Assembly: GCA_024636575.1 (NCBI GenBank)
Contig: JAGXGU010000140.1
Location: forward strand, 1-10,392
Length of the DNA: 10,392 nucleotides
From: Altererythrobacter sp.
GTDB lineage: Bacteria; Pseudomonadota; Alphaproteobacteria; Sphingomonadales; Sphingomonadaceae
Reading direction: 5' to 3'
Under the pieces are notes generated by a model. That model did no database searches. It was not told where the DNA came from and saw only the letters and a program-made list of their open reading frames with translations. This document shows, piece by piece, positions 6,044-10,392 of this stretch. How positions within the stretch are numbered: the first letter of the stretch is position 1; the number at the start of each line of letters is the position of its first letter. A program made the position numbers and the translations under genes.

Positions 6044-7258
6044 ATGTCCGACATTAAGAAAGTCGTCCTCGCTTATTCCGGCGGGCTCGACACCAGCGTG
6101 ATCGCCAAATGGCTTCAGGTCGAACGCGGCTGCGAGGTAGTGACCTTCACCGCCGATCTCGGCCAGGGCGAGGAGATCGAACCTGCCCGCGCCAAGGCGC
6201 AGGCAATGGGCATCCCGGACAAGCACATCTTTATCGAGGATGTCCGCGAGGAATTCGCGCGTGATTTTATCTTCCCGATGATGCGCGCCAATGCCCGTTA
6301 CGAAGGTGACTATCTGCTCGGCACCTCGATCGCGCGCCCGCTGATCTCCAAACGATTGGTGGAAATTGCGCGCGAAACCGGCGCGGATGCCATCGCCCAC
6401 GGCGCGACCGGCAAGGGTAACGACCAGGTTCGGTTCGAACTGTCCGCCTATGCGCTCGCGCCGGATATCAAGGTGATTGCCCCCTGGCGCGAATGGGAAC
6501 TGACCAGCCGCACCGCCTTGATTGCCTGGGCGGAAAAGCACCAGATCCAGGTTCCCAAGGACAAGCGCGGCGAAAGCCCATTTTCCACCGATGCGAATAT
6601 GCTGCACACCTCCAGCGAGGGCAAAGTCCTGGAAGATCCGTGGGAGGAAACCCCGGATTACGTCTATTCGCGCACCGTCAATCCCGAAGATGCGCCCGAT
6701 ACGCCGGAATATATCACAATTGAATTTGAACGCGGTGATGGCTGTGCCCTGGACGGCAAGGCAATGAGCCCGGCAACGCTGCTGGAGGCGCTCAACGATT
6801 TGGGCCGCAAGCACGGGATCGGCCGGCTCGATCTGGTGGAAAACCGTTTCGTGGGCATGAAGAGCCGGGGAATGTACGAAACTCCGGGCGGCGAAATCTA
6901 CGCGCGGGCACATCGCGGGATTGAACAGATCACCCTCGATCGCGGCGCAGCGCATCTCAAGGACGAGTTGATGCCGCGCTATGCCGAACTGATCTATAAC
7001 GGCTTCTGGTTCTCGCCGGAGCGCGAAATGCTGCAAGCGGCGATTGATCTGAGCCAGGCCAAGGTCAGCGGCACAGTCAGGCTCAAACTGTACAAGGGCA
7101 ACGCCTCTGTAGTGGGCCGGAAATCGCCCAACAGCCTGTATTCGCAACAGCACGTCACTTTCGAGGATGATGCCGGTGCCTATGACCAAAAGGATGCCGA
7201 AGGCTTCATCAAGCTCAACGCCCTGCGTCTGCGGTTATTGGCGCAACGCGATCGATAG
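6044..7258 (+). CDS. argG: Argininosuccinate synthase
   Basis: This 404-residue cytoplasmic enzyme joins citrulline and aspartate with ATP to form argininosuccinate, the penultimate step of arginine synthesis. The N-terminal PP-loop AYSGGLDTS (10-18) binds ATP. YEGDYLLGTSIARPL (87-100) and GATGKGNDQVRFE (120-132) carry citrulline and aspartate contacts. Also present are SPFSTDANMLHTSSEGKVLEDPWEE, the YETPGGEIY segment and the closing PNSLYSQQHVTFEDD. Length and motifs fit the common bacterial class. Start ATG 6044 is chosen because the protein family begins at SDIKKVVLAYSGG and ACGGAGC lies 6 bases upstream; the in-frame TTG at 5987 would add an unrelated leader. It stands alone, with no other arg gene in the window. 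Identification is certain. Confidence 0.98.
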   Translation: MSDIKKVVLAYSGGLDTSVIAKWLQVERGCEVVTFTADLGQGEEIEPARAKAQAMGIPDKHIFIEDVREEFARDFIFPMMRANARYEGDYLLGTSIARPLISKRLVEIARETGADAIAHGATGKGNDQVRFELSAYALAPDIKVIAPWREWELTSRTALIAWAEKHQIQVPKDKRGESPFSTDANMLHTSSEGKVLEDPWEETPDYVYSRTVNPEDAPDTPEYITIEFERGDGCALDGKAMSPATLLEALNDLGRKHGIGRLDLVENRFVGMKSRGMYETPGGEIYARAHRGIEQITLDRGAAHLKDELMPRYAELIYNGFWFSPEREMLQAAIDLSQAKVSGTVRLKLYKGNASVVGRKSPNSLYSQQHVTFEDDAGAYDQKDAEGFIKLNALRLRLLAQRDR

Positions 7259-7279
7259 ATTCTGCGACGAAGCGTTGAG

Positions 7280-7322
7280 TTATCCACCTCTGTCCACCGC
7301 TGAATCGGCTCGCAGTGGATAA
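7280..7322. repeat. Inverted pair of TTATCCAC (DnaA-box-like)
   Basis: TTATCCAC (7280-7287) and its exact complement GTGGATAA (7315-7322) lie just after argG, 27 bases apart. Each matches eight of nine bases of the DnaA box TTATCCACA. They could equally be the arms of a hairpin at the argG 3' end, although no T-tract follows. Confidence 0.4.
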
Positions 7323-7327
7323 GTAAC

Positions 7328-7850
7328 TTGCCCGACTCGGCAATCGGGAGCAATCTCAAGTCATCGGAAAGGCGAGAAAGCTTCTCTGAAAGACGGTTTA
7401 ACGACCTGAAATCAGTAGAGAAATTGAACCAATTCGGCATAGTGGTGTCTGTCCACGCGGGCCAGGAGGGCTTCTCGTAAAGGGTTTCGGCCCGGAGCTG
7501 AGAAATCTGATGATCGGATCGCGAAAGTAGCGTCACTATGGGCTGGTCAATCCGGTCAGGGATCGATGGGATTGCAAGAGCTTCGGCAAATGCAAAACCG
7601 CTTGAGAAACTTGGCCAACAAGGGTTGAACGGTCTCGGAACCAAAAAGTGAAGGCAATGATCTTCGGATCGGACTTGGAACTGGAAGGAACCGGATGCCG
7701 GCGCGAGCACCGGTGAAAACGTCTACGATCGCCCAGATCTTCGGATATGGCGCGAACGGAAAACGGAACATCGGCCGCCAAGTCCTTCTTCGGAAGGCCA
7801 CGCGCAGGTGAGAGTGGGGTCGGCAGCAATGCCGGCCCCATTTGCATTTC
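7328..7850 (+). ncRNA. Candidate structured non-coding RNA with UUCG-capped hairpins
   Basis: The 915 bases between argG and the RlpA gene have no plausible protein frame. By hand count 7381-7680 is about 51% GC, below the roughly 60% of an argG stretch. Consecutive + strand hairpins include 7422-7434, 7572-7595 (TTGCA/TGCAA around GC-UUCG-GC), 7596-7626 (AACC-g-CTTG with CAAGGGTT), 7658-7671 (GATC-UUCG-GATC), 7690-7714 (ACCGG-a-TGC with GCA-CCGGT), 7730-7752 (ATC-UUCG-GAT inside CGCC/GGCG), 7784-7797 (CCTTC-UUCG-GAAGG) and 7815-7840 (11 bp, GCAA loop). Four C(UUCG)G loops in about 220 bases favour transcription of this strand. Purines make up about 62% of 7561-7700. I do not see the conserved cores of RNase P RNA, tmRNA, SRP RNA or a group I/II intron. 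Both ends are approximate. A long structured argG 3' UTR is the alternative. Confidence 0.42.
7815..7848 (+). terminator. Strong GNRA-capped hairpin, probable transcript end
   Basis: TGGGGTCGGCA (7815-7825) pairs over all 11 positions (one G-U) with TGCCGGCCCCA (7830-7840), closed by the tetraloop GCAA. The tail TTTGCATTT (7841-7849) is only moderately T-rich. It could be the terminator of the RNA candidate or its last structural domain. Confidence 0.5.
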
Positions 7851-8173
7851 AGGCCTCCGTCTCTTCAAACCCGCCCGTCTTTTCAGGCCCCCAGTATTTC
7901 CAACCGCAGTCGAACCCGCAAATCCCTCCGATCCAACATAGCGGCACTCGATCGGGCACACACACCCATATGTAGTGATTCGGTGCCGCGAATCGGCAAT
8001 ACCATCCCCTGATCATTGCCGGACAAAGCAGCTTGCAGAGCAGCCATTTCCGGCAAATCGGCCGGGAAAAATGGTAAATTTCCGTTCATCTACGACCAAC
8101 GGAGCCTGTTTCAGGACGAGAAGCCCGTGCCCGTCTGTCCCTGCCCGCCGCTGCCGCGTAAATGGGCTGCACC
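7851..8173. other. Pyrimidine-rich leader of the RlpA gene; no gene seen
   Basis: This stretch is C/T-rich at first and has no convincing coding frame. It holds two clear dyads: GATTCG (7977-7982) with CGAATC (7989-7994), and TTGCCGGA (8016-8023) with TCCGGCAA (8049-8056), the latter spanning a 25-base loop with a small TGC-AGA-GCA hairpin. No consensus promoter was found by eye, though the promoter of the RlpA gene must lie here or further left. Confidence 0.4.
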
Positions 8174-8710
8174 ATGAAAACGCATAAAAACCCATCGCGC
8201 CGCATGTCTTTCCGGACATTGTTCCTGGCTGCGGCGATTATTCTGCCAGCTGCATCCGGCGGCCCGGCATTGGCTGATGAGGGCGTGGTCTCGCAGGCCG
8301 AATTCGCCAGTACATTCGCCGCTATCCCCGCCCCGACCCGCAAGTTCGACACACCGGCAGGCGCTGTCGACCTGACCGATATCCAGATCCCGGTCGAGCC
8401 CGCCCCCACCCTGCGGACCCTCGGCAGCGGCATCGCCAGCTATTACGGCAAGCGCTTCGCCGGGCGCCGCACTGCCAGCGGCGAAGCCTTCAACCCGCAG
8501 CACCTCACCGCCGCGCACAAGACCCTGCCGTTCGGCACGATGGTGCTGGTCACCAACCCGAACAATGGCAAGTCTGTGACCGTGCGGATCAACGACCGCG
8601 GGCCCTATAGCCATGGCCGCAGCATCGACCTGTCCAGCGCCGCTGCAGAACAAATCGGCATCGTCGCCCGCGGGCACGGAACCGTCGAAATGGCGGTGGT
8701 GGACGGCTAA
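8174..8710 (+). CDS. rlpA: RlpA-family septal-ring protein with double-psi beta-barrel
   Basis: This 178-residue secreted protein has a signal peptide (1-34; basic MKTHKNPSRR, hydrophobic 15-28, cut after ALA), a low-complexity linker (35-80), and an RlpA double-psi beta-barrel (about 84-178). The barrel has GIASYYG, FAGRRTASGEAF (Glu104), LTAAHKTLPFGT (His115), VLVTNPNNGKSV, RINDRGPYSHGRSIDLS (Asp141, Asp152) and AAAEQIGI. RlpA proteins cleave glycan strands lacking peptide stems, or bind the septal wall; the family's acidic residues and His are present. There is no lipobox and no C-terminal SPOR domain, so it is a short periplasmic form. ATG 8162, in frame and four codons upstream, has no ribosome-binding site; 8174 has a weak GGG seven bases away and gives a cleaner signal peptide, but the choice is uncertain. 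The gene converges on the CHRD gene. Confidence 0.9.
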   Translation: MKTHKNPSRRMSFRTLFLAAAIILPAASGGPALADEGVVSQAEFASTFAAIPAPTRKFDTPAGAVDLTDIQIPVEPAPTLRTLGSGIASYYGKRFAGRRTASGEAFNPQHLTAAHKTLPFGTMVLVTNPNNGKSVTVRINDRGPYSHGRSIDLSSAAAEQIGIVARGHGTVEMAVVDG

Positions 8711-8719
8711 GCCGCCACC
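8698..8719. terminator. Hairpin with the rlpA stop codon in its loop, between convergent genes
   Basis: GGTGG (8698-8702) and CGGC (8704-8707) pair with GCCG (8711-8714) and CCACC (8715-8719); A8703 is bulged. The three-base loop is exactly the TAA stop. The nine-pair stem lies between two convergent genes and could slow transcription from both sides, but neither strand has a T-tract. Confidence 0.45.
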
Positions 8720-8731
8720 TCCCCACTCAGC

Positions 8732-9175
8732 CTACATCTGAAATTGCCCCCGGATCGCGCCCGAGGGGAAATCCGCATTATGCACATTGACGTAGTAATC
8801 GCCCGGCTCGTCGGCGATTTTCCTGAGCAGTTTGCCGTCGGCTTCCACGCAGGTTTCGTTCCTCGGCCCGGTCACGGCAATGGTGATCACCGGAGGGCCA
8901 GCCACCCCCGCCTTGCCCTCGTGCACATGGGCCGCCGTCGCTGCGGCGATCTTGCCTACCGATAATTCGTAACACAGCTTCCCCTCGGTCAGTTTCACTG
9001 CTGCGGCCATATCGCCGTATCCATCGCGGTCCCCGCCGCCCGTTGCATTCGCGCCCTGGAGATCGGCGAACAGATAGACCACTTCCGGCGGCTCATCCTG
9101 GGCCGCCAGCGCCCCTGCCTGCACAGCCGCCGCCCCGGCAAACAGGGCGCAGGCGCCGATCAATCGTAGTGTCAT
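8732..9175 (-). CDS. Secreted CHRD-domain protein
   Basis: This 147-residue protein has a signal peptide (about 1-25, cut near ALAA-Q) followed by a single CHRD domain (about 31-146), named after chordin. Signatures are the opening VVYLFADLQGANATGGGDRDG, the central AAHVHEGKAGVAGPPVITI (His83, His85) and the closing GDYYVNVHNADFPSGAIRGQF. CHRD domains are beta-rich and found in many bacterial secreted proteins without a settled biochemical role. Cys68 and Cys109 could form a disulfide. A Cys at position 9 after IGA resembles a lipobox but comes too early for a lipoprotein signal. The start ATG (9173-9175) has a perfect AGGAGG Shine-Dalgarno on the minus strand (9181-9186), five bases away, suggesting strong translation. 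The neighbours give no functional hint. Confidence 0.92.
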   Translation of the reverse strand: MTLRLIGACALFAGAAAVQAGALAAQDEPPEVVYLFADLQGANATGGGDRDGYGDMAAAVKLTEGKLCYELSVGKIAAATAAHVHEGKAGVAGPPVITIAVTGPRNETCVEADGKLLRKIADEPGDYYVNVHNADFPSGAIRGQFQM

Positions 9176-9180
9176 GGCAT

Positions 9181-9186
9181 CCTCCT
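9181..9186 (-). promoter_or_regulatory. Consensus Shine-Dalgarno of the CHRD gene
   Basis: AGGAGG on the minus strand lies five bases before the ATG at 9175. It is the only full-consensus ribosome-binding site in the window and fixes the start. Confidence 0.85.
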
Positions 9187-9478
9187 ATGATATTCCAAAC
9201 CTATCTCCGCGCGCCCCGTTTCCTGCGAAAATACGCCTCCCGGGAGGGAGTGGCAAGAAAATCCCCCGCACCGCCAAAGCCCCCGCCCACTGCGCCCCGA
9301 TATCGGCGCACAGGGTTACACAAGTGACACTTCCTACATTTCCTGTCCGCCCGCGAAACCCGCAGAATTCCGCCACTTTTCCGCGCCAGGGTGACAGATT
9401 GGCGCTCTCAGGAAAATATAATATTCGCATAGTGCCGTGTAATAATATTAGGCATGCGGGAATGGTCCTTCTCGCCCT
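9187..9478. other. Intergenic stretch upstream of the CHRD gene; no gene seen
   Basis: No credible protein frame is present. The stretch holds a perfect 12-base palindrome CCTCCCGGGAGG (9236-9247), a near-palindrome TGCGCC (9291-9296) with GGCGCA (9305-9310) around GATATC, and an AT-rich island (9411-9450) with inverted TAATATT (9419-9425) and AATATTA (9444-9450). The CHRD promoter should lie here on the minus strand, but I found no clear -35/-10 pair. Confidence 0.45.
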
Positions 9479-10333
9479 TCAACGCCGCCGCGCCCGCAAG
9501 CGTTCCTCCCGCTGCACCTCCGCGACATACCAGCTGCGTTCCTGGGTAAACCGGTCCTCGCATTCCTGCGCTTGGTCATCGGGCGTTCCGGCGGGCGCGC
9601 CCGGCCCCGGTATGGCTTCGCCTTCCTCCCAGTCGAAACCGGCCCACTCGATCCGCTCGAGCAGCGCGTCGAACGCTTCGCCGGAATATTCGCGCGCGAT
9701 CTGATGGCGGCCCACCTTCCACGGGTTTTCGAGCACCCAGATGGCGAGCCGCTCGTCGAAATGCCGCCGCGTGCCCACCTGCTCGCCGTGGTAGAACACC
9801 GGCACCTCCACCCCGTTGACCGCGCGGTCCATCACCGCATGGGCGAGCTGCTGCAACCCCGCCTCCAGCGCGACTTCCCACCCGAGGGAGAACGGCGTGC
9901 CCTGCAGCCGGTTGCGCAGCCGGTAGGCGGACTGCCGCGACATCCCCACCGCCCGCGCCGCCCGCGCCACCGACTGGCACGCCGCCAGCTCGCGCAGGAA
10001 TTCCACCATCTTGGCGCGGGTCCAGTAATTGTGACCGGGCGCACGAGGCGTCACAACAGGGGGAGGCGGCGAGGCCCCCTCCCCGCCACGCCCCGCCGCG
10101 CCCGCATCCACGCAAATCTCGCCCCCCGCCCCGTCAGAAGAGGTGCCGGAGGCGGCACACCCCTTTCTTCCCCCCTCCTCTTCAGAGGAGGGGCCGGGGG
10201 TGGTGCCTTCTTCTTCAGGAACCCCCTCACAATCCAAACCCCGCTCATCTTTCCGCTCGCCCTGAGCCTGTCGAAGGGGAGCCTGTCGAAGGACCTCACC
10301 CGCGCTCACCTCCCCGCTCACCTCTCCGCTCAC
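9479..10333 (-). CDS. Helix-turn-helix protein of unknown function, start uncertain
   Basis: This frame gives 284 residues from GTG 10331-10333. The convincing part runs from about residue 95: GHNYWTRAKMVEFLRELAA, then a helix-turn-helix (about 120-142, SVARAARAVGMSRQSAYRLR), then a helical region with WEVALEAGLQQLAHAVMDRAVNGVEVPVFYHGE and HFDERLAIWVLENP. This arrangement resembles HTH proteins I recall from sphingomonads; some related domains occur in phage terminase small subunits. It probably binds DNA, but its target is unknown. The C-terminus (240-284) is acidic, then Arg-rich. Residues 1-92 are low-complexity and encoded by tandem and palindromic repeats, so the original start may be GTG 10052-10054 (residue 94) or ATG 10007-10009 (residue 109), neither with a visible ribosome-binding site. 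The frame is also open to the right edge, so a longer or truncated gene cannot be excluded. Confidence 0.72.
   Translation of the reverse strand: MSGEVSGEVSAGEVLRQAPLRQAQGERKDERGLDCEGVPEEEGTTPGPSSEEEGGRKGCAASGTSSDGAGGEICVDAGAAGRGGEGASPPPPVVTPRAPGHNYWTRAKMVEFLRELAACQSVARAARAVGMSRQSAYRLRNRLQGTPFSLGWEVALEAGLQQLAHAVMDRAVNGVEVPVFYHGEQVGTRRHFDERLAIWVLENPWKVGRHQIAREYSGEAFDALLERIEWAGFDWEEGEAIPGPGAPAGTPDDQAQECEDRFTQERSWYVAEVQREERLRARRR
10060..10084. repeat. Inverted repeat, possible remnant of the palindromic element
   Basis: GGGGAGG (10060-10066) pairs perfectly with CCTCCCC (10078-10084) across 11 bases. The arms resemble those of the element at 10154-10207, so this may be a degraded copy. Confidence 0.4.
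10154..10207. repeat. REP-like palindromic element inside the HTH frame
   Basis: The centre is a perfect 10-bp inverted repeat, CCCCTCCTCT (10172-10181) and AGAGGAGGGG (10184-10193), separated by TC. Outer arms GGCAC (10154-10158) and GTGCC (10203-10207), with CCCC against GGGG just inside, extend the fold imperfectly. The GAGGAGGGG core next to CCGGGGGTGG resembles a palindromic repeat I recall from alphaproteobacterial genomes. It encodes the PEEEGTTPGPSSEEEGG stretch of the overlapping frame. Confidence 0.6.
10253..10293. repeat. CCTGAG-CTGTCGAAGG repeat unit plus tandem partial copy
   Basis: A 25-base unit (10253-10277) begins CCGCTCGCCCTGAG and ends CCTGTCGAAGG. Its last part, GAGCCTGTCGAAGG, is repeated at once (10279-10292) with a 15-base period. 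The minus strand reads these as LRQAPLRQAQGER. The same unit recurs at 10326-10350. Confidence 0.7.
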
Positions 10334-10338
10334 CCTGA
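10303..10338. repeat. Twelve-base tandem repeat, three units
   Basis: CGCTCACCTCCC, CGCTCACCTCTC and CGCTCACCCTGA follow each other with a 12-base period. On the minus strand they encode the four-residue pattern S-G-E-V at the start of the HTH frame. The third unit is the head of the 25-base repeat. Confidence 0.65.
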
Positions 10339-10350
10339 GCTTGTCGAAGG
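10326..10350. repeat. Second copy of the 25-base repeat
   Basis: It matches the unit at 10253-10277 at 23 of 25 positions (differences at unit positions 7 and 16). Head CCGCTCACCCTGAG, tail CTTGTCGAAGG. Confidence 0.7.
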
Positions 10351-10369
10351 GGTCGAAGGGGTCGAAGGG
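10343..10369. repeat. Nine-base tandem repeat, three units
   Basis: GTCGAAGGG occurs three times without gaps (10343, 10352, 10361). The unit is the tail of the 25-base repeat, so the array looks like slippage growth from that end. Confidence 0.75.
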
Positions 10370-10392
10370 GCCAAAGGCGCGCGCGCCAGAGG

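Noticed and set aside
5543..7189. 548-codon minus-strand open frame
   Set aside because: It lies antisense to the certain argG and to the 3' part of the second CFA gene; in high-GC DNA such shadow frames are expected, and its product has no recognisable domain.
7259..7560. Chromosomal replication origin
   Set aside because: Only two near-consensus DnaA boxes are seen, with no AT-rich unwinding element or neighbouring origin genes.
7180..7710. 176-codon minus-strand open frame over the argG end and spacer
   Set aside because: Its composition is not protein-like, it overlaps the argG C-terminus, and the hairpins of the RNA candidate explain the region better.
7747..7941. 64-codon plus-strand frame in the spacer
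   Set aside because: It runs through two strong hairpins (7784-7797 and 7815-7840) and has no family resemblance.
7536..7961. 141-codon minus-strand frame in the spacer
   Set aside because: No ribosome-binding site or domain; rich in Arg, Pro and Ser as expected from translated non-coding GC-rich DNA.
9191..9230. EcfG-type general-stress promoter for the CHRD gene (GGAAAC with downstream GTTT on the minus strand)
   Set aside because: The -35 is GGAAAC rather than GGAAC and the -10 is not a clean CGTT; too weak to claim.
10154..10369. CRISPR array
   Set aside because: The repeats are adjacent or overlapping units of 9, 12, 15 and 25 bases with no regular unique spacers.

Overview
The window looks like chromosomal DNA of an alphaproteobacterium, most likely a sphingomonad of the Erythrobacteraceae type. 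That is inferred from the moderately high GC content, the protein sequences (glycine-zipper antigen, short RlpA, CHRD protein, a sphingomonad-style HTH protein) and repeat units ending in CTTGTCGAAGG, which I remember as common in sphingomonad genomes. No species assignment is possible by eye. There is no CRISPR array, tRNA, rRNA, transposase or integrase.

Layout. Bases 1-411 hold the 3' end of rlmN. A secreted glycine-zipper protein follows (543-920) and closes with a strong intrinsic terminator. Next is a compact redox operon whose three genes overlap by ATGA junctions: a pteridine-reductase-like SDR, a four-helix b-type cytochrome, and a sulfite-oxidase-fold molybdopterin enzyme that appears to be a Tat-exported lipoprotein. 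The cytochrome probably exchanges electrons between the quinone pool and the molybdenum enzyme. The same-strand genes that follow are two tandem, divergent cyclopropane-fatty-acid-synthase homologues (3358-4665 and 4703-5965). The second has the canonical bicarbonate-site residues; the first does not and may be a lipid methyltransferase of different outcome. argG, for arginine biosynthesis, follows at 6044-7258.

Bases 7259-8173 contain no credible protein gene. Between about 7328 and 7850 the + strand can form a chain of consecutive hairpins, four of them capped by C(UUCG)G tetraloops, ending in an 11-bp stem with a GCAA loop. This is the best candidate in the window for an undescribed structured RNA. 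An RlpA-like cell-wall protein follows (8174-8710) and converges on a minus-strand CHRD-domain secreted protein (8732-9175).

The right end (9479-10333, minus strand) is a helix-turn-helix protein of unknown role. Its N-terminal coding portion is built from short tandem and palindromic repeats, so its true start is uncertain and the frame is still open at the window edge.
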